Positions 17,912 through 26,780 of a stretch of 64,000 bases of DNA are shown here, in pieces. Source of the DNA: Cyanobium sp. NIES-981. Lineage in GTDB: Bacteria; Cyanobacteriota; Cyanobacteriia; PCC-6307; Cyanobiaceae. The notes under the pieces are model-generated. The model worked only from the letters and a program-made list of their open reading frames with translations. It ran no database searches and had not been told where the DNA came from. The translations under genes and the position numbers were made by a program. The stretch is from positions 2,542,001-2,606,000 of the forward strand of contig NZ_LT578417.1 in assembly GCF_900088535.1 (NCBI RefSeq). Direction: 5' to 3'. The first letter of the stretch is position 1; the number at the start of each line of letters is the position of its first letter.

Positions 17912-18226
17912 TCAGAACGGGCGAAGGCCGGACTGGCCGGGAAACAGATTGGCCAGATAACAGCGGGTGAGCTCGCGGTTTCTCACACCGTTCTGCACCA
18001 GGAAACCGGCCAGGGCCGCCTGCACCAGGCGGTACTGGTCCCAGTTGGGGTGGCTTTCGAGGAACCGCCGCATCGACAGCACCAGCTCCTCCGGCACCCG
18101 GGCCTGGAGGCTCACGGTGCCGGGGTCCGCGGAGCGAGGCGTCCGCAGGCCTGCCGCTGGCGGCCCATCACCGGGCCCGAGCTGCCCATGGCTGCACCCT
18201 TGGCTCCACCCGTGGCTGCAGGACAT
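17912..18226 (-). CDS. DUF2811-domain protein
   Basis: A small cyanobacterial protein of unknown function. The C-terminal domain reads VSLQARVPEELVLSMRRFLE, then HPNWDQYRLVQAALAGFLVQ and LTRCYLANLF, the DUF2811 pattern. The N-terminal 35-50 residues are low in complexity and contain a CSHG repeat. Starts at GTG 18262, ATG 18226 (used here) or an internal GTG at the domain edge are all possible. The helical EEL-plus-WDQ pattern is reminiscent of ribbon-helix-helix-sized proteins, but no function can be claimed. It ends 26 bp from the convergent membrane-protein gene. Confidence 0.75.
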   Translation of the reverse strand: MSCSHGWSQGCSHGQLGPGDGPPAAGLRTPRSADPGTVSLQARVPEELVLSMRRFLESHPNWDQYRLVQAALAGFLVQNGVRNRELTRCYLANLFPGQSGLRPF

Positions 18227-18262
18227 CACCACCAGATCCCGAAGTGGGCACCAGTAGTCCAC

Positions 18263-18613
18263 AGCTGCCCACCCACGTCAAATCGCTGGCCGCGGGGGCG
18301 GGGCGTCCCCCTCCCATCCTGAGATCGTCCGCCACACCTGCATGGTGGCCGGCCTGCTCCCCACCGCACCCCCCCACAAAGGCCCTGGCCGGGCCTGTCA
18401 AGGGTCCGGGGATTTCCCCACCCCCCGGCAGCCCTTCTCCCCAGCACGGGGCAGCCGTGAGCAGCGGCGGTGGCAGCGGTCTGGAAAAGCTGGGGAAAAC
18501 CCAGGCCGTGGCTGGGGAACCCGGATCGATCAGCAATGCTGATTCCCCCAGACGAGGGGCCTGGGACTCAGCTGAGCGCGCCATCGGAAGCTGGTGGGAA
18601 CCGCCACGCCCCG
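18263..18613. other. Gene-free stretch between DUF2811 and the oxidoreductase
   Basis: About 350 bp with many C- and G-runs and no coding frame that resembles protein. There are two similar GCTGGGGAA-type blocks near 18489 and 18510, and a 7-bp inverted repeat (ATCAGCA-A-TGCTGAT) at about 18528-18542. It must hold the promoters of one or both divergent genes. I found no convincing RNA gene or promoter. Confidence 0.5.
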
Positions 18614-19522
18614 ATGTCTGCCTCGCTGCCGATCGCCCTGCTGGGCACGGGCCTGCTGGGTACCGCCATCGGCCAGCGGCTGCTGCAGCAGGGGCTGACG
18701 CTGCGGGTGTGGAATCGCCACCCCGAGCGGCTGCAGCCCCTGGTGGCCCTCGGGGCCGAGGCCTGCGCGACGGCCGCCGAGGCCGTGCTCCCGAGCCGCT
18801 GGGTGATCACGGCGCTCAGCGACGGTGGGGCCTGTCGCCAGGTGCTGCTGCCCGCCGATGACCTCCGGTGGCAGGGGCAGCGGGTGCTGCAGATGGGGAC
18901 CATCGCCCCCGACGCCAGTCGTCAGCTCGCCGAAGCACTGCCGCAGCGGGGTGCCGCCTACCTGGAGGCGCCCGTGCTCGGCAGCCGGCCGGAGGCCCTG
19001 GCCGGCACCCTGCAGATCCTGGTGGGCGGCGATGAGGATCTCTACCGCGAAGCCCTTCCTCTGCTGCGGCATCTCGGACCCCAGCCGAAGTGGTTCGGCG
19101 CGGTGGGCAGTGCCCTGGAAACCAAGCTGGCGCTGAACCAGTTGATCGCCAGCCTCACCCACGCCTTCAGCCTGTCGCTGCATCTGGTGCAGGCTGCCGG
19201 GGTCGACGTGGAGCAGTTCATGGCGGTGCTCCGCGGCAGCGCCCTGCATGCACCCACCTTTGACAAGAAGCTGCCCAGGCTGCTGGCCGACGATTTCACC
19301 CATCCCAACTTCCCCACCGCGCACCTGCGCAAGGATCTGCAGCTGTTCCTGGCCGCAGCTCGCCAGCACGGCCTCGACACCACGGGATTAGCCGGCCTGG
19401 AGCTGCTGCTGGACCAGGCCCGCGGCACGCCGCTCGATCGTCTCGACTACAGCGCGCTGCACAGACTCACCGGGCCGGCCCCACCTCCCCCCGCTCCCTC
19501 TGCAGGACCTCGCAATGCGTGA
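18614..19522 (+). CDS. NAD(P)-dependent oxidoreductase, beta-hydroxyacid dehydrogenase family
   Basis: A 302-residue protein of the 3-hydroxyisobutyrate/6-phosphogluconate dehydrogenase-like superfamily. The N-terminal Rossmann motif is ALLGTGLLGTAIGQRLLQQG, followed by VWNRHPERLQPL with Arg at the NADP-type position. The substrate-site region reads YLEAPVLGSRPEALAGTLQI, and the catalytic-Lys region is LETKLALNQLIASLTHA. The C-terminal helical domain follows with FPTAHLRKDLQLFL. The substrate is not defined; glyoxylate/succinic-semialdehyde reductase-like activity is possible. Its last 56 bp overlap the convergent DUF1818 gene. Confidence 0.87.
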   Translation: MSASLPIALLGTGLLGTAIGQRLLQQGLTLRVWNRHPERLQPLVALGAEACATAAEAVLPSRWVITALSDGGACRQVLLPADDLRWQGQRVLQMGTIAPDASRQLAEALPQRGAAYLEAPVLGSRPEALAGTLQILVGGDEDLYREALPLLRHLGPQPKWFGAVGSALETKLALNQLIASLTHAFSLSLHLVQAAGVDVEQFMAVLRGSALHAPTFDKKLPRLLADDFTHPNFPTAHLRKDLQLFLAAARQHGLDTTGLAGLELLLDQARGTPLDRLDYSALHRLTGPAPPPPAPSAGPRNA

Positions 19523-19880
19523 GGGCCGCGACCAGCGGGCCGCTGGCCTGCTCACTCCAGCTGCCCTCCAGGCCTCGGCTGCCATCTGCGGGGGCCAGCA
19601 CGAAGCGAAGCCGCCAGGCAGCGCGATGCCCCTCCAGCTCCACCCAGAGGGAACCCGGAGGACAGGGGGTCTCGACCTCCAGGGTGATGGCCTCGTCCGC
19701 CATCAGCTGGTCGGCGATCCCCTCGAGCTGCCCCACGAGCTGCAGCACGCAGCGCCGCAGCAGAGCGGCCTCCCGCCAGGTGAATTCGGCCGCCCAGCCC
19801 TCGCCACCGATCAGCACAGGCCAGTGCTGTCGCTCGGCCTCCACGGCCAGCCGCCAGCCCGGGCCCTCCACGACACGCAT
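19467..19880 (-). CDS. DUF1818-family protein
   Basis: A cyanobacteria/plastid-lineage family with no known function. The core reads GPGWRLAVEAERQHWPVLIG, GEGWAAEFTWREAALLRRCV and LQLVGQLEGIADQLMADEAI, then an acidic LEVE and LWVELEG block. I chose ATG 19880 (MRVVEGPGWRL), which matches homologue starts. The frame is open to ATG 19955, which would overlap rpoZ by 35 bp. It follows rpoZ closely, a pairing that suggests an operon. The 3' end overlaps the convergent oxidoreductase gene. Confidence 0.83.
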   Translation of the reverse strand: MRVVEGPGWRLAVEAERQHWPVLIGGEGWAAEFTWREAALLRRCVLQLVGQLEGIADQLMADEAITLEVETPCPPGSLWVELEGHRAAWRLRFVLAPADGSRGLEGSWSEQASGPLVAALTHCEVLQRERGEVGPAR

Positions 19881-19920
19881 CCGCGAGGCCGGGGTGAGGG
19901 GGACCTGCGCGGGGGAGACC

Positions 19921-20151
19921 TCAGCCCGGCAGCAGGGCAGGCTGATCCTGCTCATCGCTGAGTTCCACGATCGCCCGTTGCACCGGCTTGATCATGGACT
20001 CATCCAGCAGCCCGTCAAAGTCATCGAAGCGACGCTGCTTGGCGCGAAAAGCGATGCGAACGGTGGTGAGGTAACGGTTGCTGGAGTGACGGATCAGACT
20101 TTCGGCACGCTGGGCCAGATCCTTGGCGTTGACATCCAGTCCGCGCTGCAT
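19921..20151 (-). CDS. rpoZ: DNA-directed RNA polymerase omega subunit
   Basis: Omega assists assembly and stability of RNA polymerase around beta-prime. The product has [40 protein letters not shown] and [12 protein letters not shown], the cyanobacterial RpoZ pattern. ATG 20151 is used; GTG 20160 would add three residues (79 in total). It is upstream of the DUF1818 gene on the same strand and divergent from the Hsp70-like gene. Confidence 0.9.
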   Translation of the reverse strand: MQRGLDVNAKDLAQRAESLIRHSSNRYLTTVRIAFRAKQRRFDDFDGLLDESMIKPVQRAIVELSDEQDQPALLPG

Positions 20152-20282
20152 CTGATTCACTGCACAGTTGAATCAGCGTAAGGCACTGCCTCGGGGCCAC
20201 CCCAGCCTTGCGCCTGGCAGGCGGACCCCAGCACCTCGGCATCGGGGCGGCAGCGGCGCGGACGAACGGTTAGAAGAGCCCG

Positions 20283-21842
20283 ATGGTAGGCACTCTGGCC
20301 ATCGACCTTGGCAGCACCACCACCGTGGTGGCCTTTCAGCCGCCGGGTGGCCAGCCCGGCCTGGTGGCGCTGCCGCCCTACAGCCTGGATGAGCCCCCCG
20401 TGGTCCCCTCGCTGGTGTGGATGGCTGCCCCGGACAGCCCAAGGCCGCTCCTGGGTCGCCAGGTGCTCGAGGCCGGCCTGGTCCTGAGCAGCGGCCCGGA
20501 GCTCCACCGGGATTTCAAGCGACGGATCGGCTTGAATCCGCCGGCGCCGGCCGGCCTGCCCCTGAGCCCTGAAGCTGCCGCAGCCCTGCTGTTGCAGCAC
20601 ATCTGGCGATCCCTGCCTGCCGGCCTCGAGCCGAGCCGGCTCGTGCTCACCGCGCCGGTCGAGGGGTACCGGAACTACCGCAGCTGGCTGGTGGAAGCCT
20701 GCCGCGATCTGGAGGTGGCGGAGCTGGCCCTGGTGGACGAACCCACCGCAGCGGCCATCGGTGCCGGCCTGCCTGCGGGCAGCACGGTGCTGGTGGTGGA
20801 TGTGGGGGGTGGCACGATCGATCTCTCGCTGGTGCGGCTGGAGGGGGGCGAGGGACGAGCGATGCCGATCGCCCAGCTGCTGCGCTTCGCGGGCAGAGAT
20901 CTCCACAACAGCCGGCAGGCCCTGCGCTGCGCCCAGGTGATCGGCAAGGCGGGCGTGGCGATCGGTGGGCGTGACATCGACCGCTGGATCGCCCAGTCCC
21001 TCTGCCCGCCGGCGGCGGGAGCGAGCTGGGACACACCCGCCCTGCTGGACGCGGCGGAACAGCTGAAATGCCGCCTGAGCGAGAGCGACGAGGCCCGGGT
21101 GATCGTGGCCCCTCCCGGGCGACAGCCCCTGGAGTGGCGTCTGACCCGCCGGGAGCTGGACGCTCTGCTCCAGGAGCGGGGGCTGCTGGCCGAGCTGGAT
21201 GCGCTGCTCGAGCAGGTGCTCGCCGCCGGACGCCGCGCCGGCATCGGCCTGACCCACATCGCCGCCGTTCTGCCGGTCGGTGGCGGCAGCCGCCTCGGGG
21301 CGATCCGGGCATGGCTGGAGTCGCGCTGCAGCGGCGTGGCCATCCGCGCCCAGCGGCCTGTGGAAGCCGTGGCCCTCGGCGCCCTGGCCCTCACGCCGGG
21401 CGTACAGGTGCGTGACGTGCTCAGCCATGGGGTGAGCCTGCGTTGCTGGGAACAGCGCAGTGGCCGGCATCACTGGCACCCGCTGTTCATGGCCGGGCAG
21501 AGCTGGCCCACCGACCAGCCCCTGGAACTGGTGCTGGCCTGCAGCAGGGACGGGCAGACAGCGCTGGAACTGGTGCTGGGTGAACCCCGCGCTGAGGAAC
21601 GCCGGGAGGTGGTGTTCGAGGCCGGCCTGCCCGTGCTGCGCCAACGGCAGGCCGGCTCCGCGGGCGTGGAGCCCTGGCCCTGTCAACCACGGCCCCTGGA
21701 GCTGGTTCCTCCCGGATGCCGCGGACAGGACCGCCTGCAGCTGGCCTTCGGCATCGACGGGCGCGGCCGGCTGATGCTGGCGGTGACGGACCTGCTGACG
21801 GGTGAACGCTCGGAACCACGGGACCTGGGCGCGGTTCGCTGA
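20283..21842 (+). CDS. Hsp70/DnaK-like protein lacking a full C-terminal lid
   Basis: The nucleotide-binding domain is complete in outline. It has phosphate-1 IDLGSTTTVVAF (about 7-18), ALVDEPTAAAIGAGLP, phosphate-2 VLVVDVGGGTIDLSLVRL, and adenosine motif VLPVGGGSRLGAIRAWL. Genuine DnaK has about 630-640 residues, but this protein has 519. After about residue 365 the rest resembles a degenerate beta-sandwich domain, with no helical lid and no EEVD-like end. It probably is an Hsp70 paralogue rather than the housekeeping DnaK. A GTG-start membrane-anchored gene follows 62 bp downstream, forming a likely operon. Confidence 0.85.
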   Translation: MVGTLAIDLGSTTTVVAFQPPGGQPGLVALPPYSLDEPPVVPSLVWMAAPDSPRPLLGRQVLEAGLVLSSGPELHRDFKRRIGLNPPAPAGLPLSPEAAAALLLQHIWRSLPAGLEPSRLVLTAPVEGYRNYRSWLVEACRDLEVAELALVDEPTAAAIGAGLPAGSTVLVVDVGGGTIDLSLVRLEGGEGRAMPIAQLLRFAGRDLHNSRQALRCAQVIGKAGVAIGGRDIDRWIAQSLCPPAAGASWDTPALLDAAEQLKCRLSESDEARVIVAPPGRQPLEWRLTRRELDALLQERGLLAELDALLEQVLAAGRRAGIGLTHIAAVLPVGGGSRLGAIRAWLESRCSGVAIRAQRPVEAVALGALALTPGVQVRDVLSHGVSLRCWEQRSGRHHWHPLFMAGQSWPTDQPLELVLACSRDGQTALELVLGEPRAEERREVVFEAGLPVLRQRQAGSAGVEPWPCQPRPLELVPPGCRGQDRLQLAFGIDGRGRLMLAVTDLLTGERSEPRDLGAVR

Positions 21843-21904
21843 ACGAGCTGGCCCTGTCGGCTGCCAGCCTGCCCCCCGGACGCTTACATAAGTGCGGTCT
21901 ACAG

Positions 21905-22747
21905 GTGGACTCCTTCCCCTTGGCGCTGCGTCAGCACCGACTGCCTCGTTTCTGGTTGGGCATCACCCTCGGGCTCGTCGCAACAGCAGTGGGTGTGGCC
22001 TACTGGTGGGAGCAGCAGCTGCCGAAGCGCCTGGAGGCCTCCTCTGCCCGCGGTGATCTGGACGCCTGCCTGCGCTACAGCGAACAGCTGCAGGCGCTGC
22101 GGTGGCTGGGGGGTGGAGCCCCCGGCGAGCAGGGCCAGTGCCGACGGCGCAAGGCCGGCCAGCTCTGGGATCAGGAGAAGTGGGGGGAGGCGCTGCGCCT
22201 GCAACTGCAGCTGGTGAACTCCGAAGCGGGCACGACGGAGGATCGGCAACAGCTCGATGCGTGGCAACAGGACCTCAAGAACCGGGCCCTGGCGCGCTTC
22301 AACGCCGGGGATCTGGAGGGCAGCCTGGCCCTGCTCGAGCCGATGGGCGAGCATCGCCGACCCGACCGACGGGCCCTGGGGAACCGGCTGCAGGAGATCT
22401 GGACCCGCAACCAGCAACTCCTGGACCGTGCCCAGCGCCTCAGTGCCGAGAAGCGTTGGTGGGAAGCGCTCGAAGCCCTCAACCGGATCGACCATCCCTG
22501 GTGGAAGCAACAGGGTGAGGGGGTGAAGGCGGAGGTGCAGGCAGGCATCAGCAGCCTGCGCGGCCAGGAGCGTGAGCGGGACGGACACGGTTCCCTTCCC
22601 CACACCGTGCCGGTCGATCAACTCGATCAGGAAGTGCAGCGGCGACTGGCCAGCGGGATGGACGAATGGGCCGCCTTCCAGGGCGCCTGCGCGGCCCTTG
22701 GGGGCAAGGTGGTGGAAGCGGGCCCGGAAACCGGCTGCCAGCGCTGA
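21905..22747 (+). CDS. Membrane-anchored helical protein, unknown function
   Basis: I do not recognise a family. The 280-residue product starts at GTG 21905. It has one N-terminal membrane helix (FWLGITLGLVATAVGVAYWW, about 16-35) followed by a mostly helical, charged soluble region. Repeated elements such as LWDQEKWGEALRLQLQLVNS and SAEKRWWEALEALNRID resemble degenerate TPR-like helical pairs. The C-terminal 40 residues contain DEWAAFQGACAALGG. It follows the Hsp70-like gene, which suggests a functional partner, possibly a co-chaperone or substrate-holding factor. This link is inference. Confidence 0.75.
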   Translation: MDSFPLALRQHRLPRFWLGITLGLVATAVGVAYWWEQQLPKRLEASSARGDLDACLRYSEQLQALRWLGGGAPGEQGQCRRRKAGQLWDQEKWGEALRLQLQLVNSEAGTTEDRQQLDAWQQDLKNRALARFNAGDLEGSLALLEPMGEHRRPDRRALGNRLQEIWTRNQQLLDRAQRLSAEKRWWEALEALNRIDHPWWKQQGEGVKAEVQAGISSLRGQERERDGHGSLPHTVPVDQLDQEVQRRLASGMDEWAAFQGACAALGGKVVEAGPETGCQR

Positions 22748-22811
22748 CCACCCCAGCAGAGTGGGGGAGAGGGCCCATGACAAGATTGGGGCAAAGACAC
22801 CGCACCCTTCC

Positions 22812-23030
22812 ATGCAGCCAGGGGATCAGGTCAAGGTCTGCCAGAGCGTGGTGGTTTACCACCACCCCCAGCATCGCGGCGAGGCCTTTGATCTGATGGG
22901 CCAGCAGGGCGAGGTTCACACCGTGCTGGACTCCTGGAAGGGTCGCGTGATCAGCCCCACACTGCCCGTGGTGGTGGCCTTCGGCAAGTTCCGGGCCCAC
23001 TTCCGACCCGACGAACTCGAAGCCGTCTAG
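22812..23030 (+). CDS. ftrV: Ferredoxin-thioredoxin reductase, variable (alpha) chain
   Basis: FtrV is the small non-catalytic subunit of FTR, which reduces thioredoxin with electrons from ferredoxin. The 72-residue product, from ATG 22812, reads MQPGDQVKVCQSVVVYHHPQ, then FDLMGQQGEV, LPVVVAFGKF and AHFRPDELE, matching the SH3-like chain. The larger frame upstream (from 22572) is a shadow. Its stop and that of pyrR share CTAG at 23027-23030. Confidence 0.93.
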   Translation: MQPGDQVKVCQSVVVYHHPQHRGEAFDLMGQQGEVHTVLDSWKGRVISPTLPVVVAFGKFRAHFRPDELEAV

Positions 23031-23626
23031 GGGGAGGGCGCGGAGGAGGGCGCAGACGATGGCGTCGGGCTCACCTCCGCCCCAGCCCCACCCACCGCTG
23101 GGGTGAGCAGGTACACGCCTTCCTCCGGATCGATGCCCCGCAGGCAGAGCTGAATCGACTCCTGCAGGCGGGTGGGAACCACGCGACCGCAGAAGTCAGG
23201 CTGGATCGGCAACTCGCGGTGGCCTCGATCCACCATCACCAGCAGGCTCACCCGCCGCGGCCTGCCCCAGGCCTGCAGCGCCTCCAGGGCCGCCCGCACC
23301 GTACGGCCCGTGAAGATCACGTCATCCACCAGCACCACGTGACGACCCTCCAGCCCCACGGGCATCGCCGTGGGCTGAACCAGGCGGGTGCCCACGCGGT
23401 CCAGGTCATCGCGATGAAACGTGGGATCGAGGGAGCCGCAATCCACGGCATGGCCGCACAGCGCTTCGAGGCGATGGGCCAGCACCTCCGCCAAGGCCAC
23501 GCCCCGCGTCGGAATGCCGAGCAGCAGAAGCGCCGGGGGGTCGGGCTCCGTCTCCAGCACCTGGGTGGCCAGGCGGTCCAGGGTCCGGGCCAGCTCGACG
23601 CCGGAAAGCAGTTCCAGCCGGGCCAT
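23027..23626 (-). CDS. pyrR: Bifunctional PyrR: pyrimidine regulator / uracil phosphoribosyltransferase
   Basis: PyrR-family proteins are UMP-responsive RNA regulators with weak UPRT activity. The 199-residue product has the PRPP loop HVVLVDDVIFTGRTVRAALE and LLVMVDRGHRELPIQPDFCG, then GRVVPTRLQE. The C terminus has about 20 extra residues with a Ser-Ala-Pro-Ser tail. Whether it acts on mRNA cannot be told here, since no pyr operon is in the window. It is divergent from gpmI and convergent with ftrV. Confidence 0.9.
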   Translation of the reverse strand: MARLELLSGVELARTLDRLATQVLETEPDPPALLLLGIPTRGVALAEVLAHRLEALCGHAVDCGSLDPTFHRDDLDRVGTRLVQPTAMPVGLEGRHVVLVDDVIFTGRTVRAALEALQAWGRPRRVSLLVMVDRGHRELPIQPDFCGRVVPTRLQESIQLCLRGIDPEEGVYLLTPAVGGAGAEVSPTPSSAPSSAPSP

Positions 23627-23854
23627 AGGCAGGGTGAGGGTGAGGGGGAAGCTCGGACCCCAGGGCGGGCGAGCCGATCGTAGACATCCGCAACCGCGGG
23701 GGACACCGTTGCCTCGGACCTGCCCCGGCGGGCGTCCCCCGCCGACGGACCCGAGACCATTGAGTCCAGGATGTGACCAAAGGCTGACGCGGGCTCCGGC
23801 AGCGTCAGAGCCATCACATCCGCGCTGTAGGTTGGCCTTGGAAGGTGCTTTCCA

Positions 23855-25579
23855 GTGTGTGAGGTGAGTCGGGTGAAAGCAAATCCCTCCCAGCCTGTGT
23901 CATCCCAGCCGTCGAGCTCTGCCTCCCTGGACCGCTCCCCCGACCGCTCCGTGGGCACGGCGCTGCGTGACCGCCCTCCTGCCGGCTCAGACGTGGTTGC
24001 CCCCGTCGTGCTCGCCATCCTGGACGGTTGGGGGCATCGCCACGACGGCACCCACAACGCCATCCGCATCGCCGACACCCCGGTGATGGATGCCCTCTGG
24101 CACGCCTACCCCCACACCCTGATCGAGGCCAGTGGCGCTGCCGTCGGCCTGCCCGACGAGCAGATGGGCAACTCCGAGGTGGGGCACCTCACCATAGGTT
24201 CCGGCCGCATCATCCGGCAGGAGCTGGTGCGAATCAGCCAGGCCGTCCGGGATGGCTCCCTGGCGGAGAACCCCGCCATCAATGCCCTTGCCGACCGACT
24301 GAACAGCCGCGGCGGCACCCTTCATCTGATCGGCCTGTGCTCCGATGGAGGCGTGCACAGCCACGTCAACCACCTCGGAGGCCTTCTGCAGTGGGCCGCG
24401 GCCCGGGGGCTGAAGGATGTCTGCATCCACGTGATCACCGATGGACGTGACACCGCTCCCAACAGCTCGCCGGGCTTCGTGGCCACCATCGAAGAGCAGA
24501 TCAAGGCCGCCGGCGTGGGCAGGATCGTCACCGTGTGCGGGCGGTACTGGGCGATGGACCGCGACAACCGCTGGGATCGCACCGAGAAGGCCTACCGCCT
24601 GCTCACCGACAGCCGCCAACCCACCGACCTCTCCCCGAGGGATGCCATCGCGGCGTCCTACGCCGCTGATGTGGAGGATGAGTTCCTCGAGCCCATGCGC
24701 CTTCAGGACGGACGTCTGCGCGACGGGGATGGCCTCATCTGCTTCAACTTCCGCCCTGACCGGGCGCGGCAGCTGATCAAGGCTCTGGTCGCTGCTGACT
24801 TCACCGCTTTTGAGCGCGTTGATCACCCCGCCGTCGATGTGGTCACCTTCACCCAGTACGAAAAGGGACTCCCGGTGGAGGTGGCCTTCCCGCCGGAATC
24901 CCTCGATGGGCTTCTGGGACAGGTGATCTCGGAAGCGGGGCTCCGCCAGCTCCGTACCGCTGAAACCGAGAAATATCCCCATGTCACCTACTTCATGAAC
25001 GGGGGCATTGAACAGGCTTTTCCTGGAGAAGACCGTCACCTGGTGCCCTCCCCCAGGGTCGCCACCTACGACCAGGCCCCGGCCATGTCGGCCGACCAGC
25101 TCACCAACAGCTGCGTGGCGGCCATCGAGAAGGGGATCTATTCGCTGGTGGTGATCAACTACGCCAACCCCGACATGGTGGGGCACACCGGTCAGATCGC
25201 CGCCACCACCGAAGCGATCAGCACGGTGGACCGCTGCGTGGGGCGCTTGGTGGAAGCCACCAACCGGATGGGGGGCACCCTGCTGATCACCGCGGACCAC
25301 GGCAATGCCGAAGTGATGGTGGGACCCGACGGCAGACCCTGGACAGCCCACACCACCAATCCCGTTCCCGTGATTCTCGTGGAAGGCGAGAAGCGCAAGC
25401 TGCCGGGCCACGGCAACGCGGTGCTGCTCCGCGAGCACGGCGGCCTTGCCGACATTGCCCCTACCCTGCTGGAGATTCTTGGCCTGCCCAAGCCAGCCAG
25501 CATGACGGGGACGTCCCTGATCGAGCCGAGCGCGGTACCCGCTGCCGCGACCCGCCTGCATCAGCCCCTCAGCGTCTAG
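23855..25579 (+). CDS. gpmI: 2,3-bisphosphoglycerate-independent phosphoglycerate mutase
   Basis: GpmI interconverts 3- and 2-phosphoglycerate using two metal ions and a phosphoserine. The metal/phosphate motif is [20 protein letters not shown], and the nucleophilic Ser lies in [43 protein letters not shown]-type sequence (here [15 protein letters not shown]) and ITADHGNAE complete it. The start is uncertain: GTG 23855 (used, with GGAAGG 9 nt upstream), GTG 23864 and GTG 23873 all lead into a low-complexity Ser/Pro/Asp/Arg N terminus of about 40 residues. secG and msrB follow. Confidence 0.93.
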   Translation: MCEVSRVKANPSQPVSSQPSSSASLDRSPDRSVGTALRDRPPAGSDVVAPVVLAILDGWGHRHDGTHNAIRIADTPVMDALWHAYPHTLIEASGAAVGLPDEQMGNSEVGHLTIGSGRIIRQELVRISQAVRDGSLAENPAINALADRLNSRGGTLHLIGLCSDGGVHSHVNHLGGLLQWAAARGLKDVCIHVITDGRDTAPNSSPGFVATIEEQIKAAGVGRIVTVCGRYWAMDRDNRWDRTEKAYRLLTDSRQPTDLSPRDAIAASYAADVEDEFLEPMRLQDGRLRDGDGLICFNFRPDRARQLIKALVAADFTAFERVDHPAVDVVTFTQYEKGLPVEVAFPPESLDGLLGQVISEAGLRQLRTAETEKYPHVTYFMNGGIEQAFPGEDRHLVPSPRVATYDQAPAMSADQLTNSCVAAIEKGIYSLVVINYANPDMVGHTGQIAATTEAISTVDRCVGRLVEATNRMGGTLLITADHGNAEVMVGPDGRPWTAHTTNPVPVILVEGEKRKLPGHGNAVLLREHGGLADIAPTLLEILGLPKPASMTGTSLIEPSAVPAAATRLHQPLSV

Positions 25580-25603
25580 CCTGATCCAGCCATCGCCACC
25601 GCC

Positions 25604-25834
25604 ATGCTCTCCTCCGTTCTGGCCTGGGTCTGGTCCGCCAGTGGTGTGCTGCTGATCCTGAGCGTTCTGCTTCACAGCCCGAAGGGCGATGGCATGGGCG
25701 GACTCGCCTCCAGCGGTGGGTCGATGTTCACCAGTGCCCGCAGTGCGGAGCAGACCCTGAACCGCATCACCTGGACCCTGCTGGGCATCTTTCTTGCCCT
25801 TGCCGTCGTTCTGAGTGCGGGCTGGCTGTCCTGA
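25604..25834 (+). CDS. secG: Preprotein translocase subunit SecG
   Basis: SecG is the small, two-helix subunit of the SecYEG channel. The 76-residue product has two membrane helices (SASGVLLILSVLLH and WTLLGIFLALAVVLSAGWL) joined by a Gly/Ser-rich loop with KGDGMGGLASSGGSMF. This loop is the family hallmark. It follows gpmI by 24 bp and precedes msrB by 48 bp, so the three may be one transcript. Confidence 0.92.
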   Translation: MLSSVLAWVWSASGVLLILSVLLHSPKGDGMGGLASSGGSMFTSARSAEQTLNRITWTLLGIFLALAVVLSAGWLS

Positions 25835-25882
25835 CGGCCGGCCATCCGGCCTGGGCGCACAGCGATCCCCCAAGCACATCCC

Positions 25883-26365
25883 ATGTTCCGACGCCATCTC
25901 CTGGCCAGCCTGGGCACAGCCCTGGCAGCGCTGGCCTGGAAGCCGCGGCAGGCTGAGGCCGCTGCGGCAGCCACCGAGCCACGCTGGGCCCTGAGCAACG
26001 CCGAATGGAAACGGCGCTTGAGCCCGGAGGCCTACAAGGTCCTGCGCCAGGAGGGCACCGAGCGTCCGTTCTCCAGCCCGCTCAATGCCGAAAAGCGCCG
26101 GGGCACCTACCTCTGCGCCGGTTGTGCGCTGCCTCTGTTCAGTTCGGACACCAAGTACGACAGCGGCACGGGCTGGCCCAGCTTCTGGCAACCGTTGCCG
26201 AAGGCGATTGCCACGAAGCAGGATTTCAAACTGCTCATTCCACGCACTGAATACCACTGCCGCCGCTGCGGGGGACACCAGGGACACGTGTTCAACGATG
26301 GCCCCCGACCCACCGGCAAGCGCTACTGCAACAACGGCGTTGCACTGCGCTTCCAGCCCGGCTGA
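25883..26365 (+). CDS. msrB: Exported peptide-methionine (R)-S-oxide reductase
   Basis: MsrB reduces methionine-R-sulfoxide in proteins. The 160-residue product has an N-terminal arginine pair and hydrophobic stretch (FRRHLLASLGTALAALA), suggesting Tat or Sec export. Zinc cysteines are C78, C81, C126 and C129 (CAGC and CRRCGGHQGHVF). The catalytic region is GKRYCNNGVALRF with Cys149. The cofactor of an exported form must be reduced from outside the cytoplasm, for example by the CcdA-linked path, although that is speculative. A 10-bp hairpin follows the stop. Confidence 0.9.
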   Translation: MFRRHLLASLGTALAALAWKPRQAEAAAAATEPRWALSNAEWKRRLSPEAYKVLRQEGTERPFSSPLNAEKRRGTYLCAGCALPLFSSDTKYDSGTGWPSFWQPLPKAIATKQDFKLLIPRTEYHCRRCGGHQGHVFNDGPRPTGKRYCNNGVALRFQPG

Positions 26366-26375
26366 GCCAGTGCTC

Positions 26376-26403
26376 CCAGTCCGGCCCTCTGATGCCGGAC
26401 TGG
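26376..26403 (+). terminator. Hairpin after msrB, possible terminator without T-run
   Basis: A perfect 10-bp stem (CCAGTCCGGC, 26376-26385; GCCGGACTGG, 26394-26403) has an eight-base loop. It lies 11 nt past the msrB stop. No T-run follows, so it is either an RNA-stability hairpin or a weak terminator. Confidence 0.6.
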
Positions 26404-26780
26404 CTCCTGCTGAGGCAGGGGGCTGACCGGGAAGATGGTCGCTTCGATGGTCACGTCATGGCAACCCCGTAGCCGGGAATCCAACCTGAACGTTGGATCA
26501 CTCCACCGGAACCACAGCCCACTCCCCGACCAGGCGTCATGCCGCGAGGCTGGGGCGCTCCAACGCGGTCCACGGGCCCCGACAGGCTTTCACTGCGGCC
26601 AGGGTCGTCCTGATTCGCCTCCCCGGATGCTGGAACCGCACCATGGACGGGAGGGGCTCTGCCCCCCAGGCGGCGGTCGAGAGCACATGTGCCCCTGGTT
26701 AGAGTGTGAGGCCATGAGCAAGTCCCGGGCATGGTCATGCCCACAGGTTTTCCCACCATTCTGTCTGACTATTCAGATTG
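26404..26780. other. Gene-free stretch before the small membrane-protein gene
   Basis: About 375 bp. No frame looks like protein. There is one 7-bp hairpin, ATCCAAC-CTGAAC-GTTGGAT (26479-26498). The last 60 bp become poorer in GC just before the ATG at 26781, so this likely holds the promoter and leader of the next gene. No known RNA family was recognised. Confidence 0.5.

Noticed and set aside
18263-18613. Possible small RNA or riboswitch in the 350-bp gap
   Set aside because: No known consensus (SRP RNA, tmRNA, 6S, cobalamin or glycine elements) could be matched.
23987-26287. 766-residue minus-strand open frame
   Set aside because: It runs antisense through gpmI, secG and msrB, all of which have strong family signatures.
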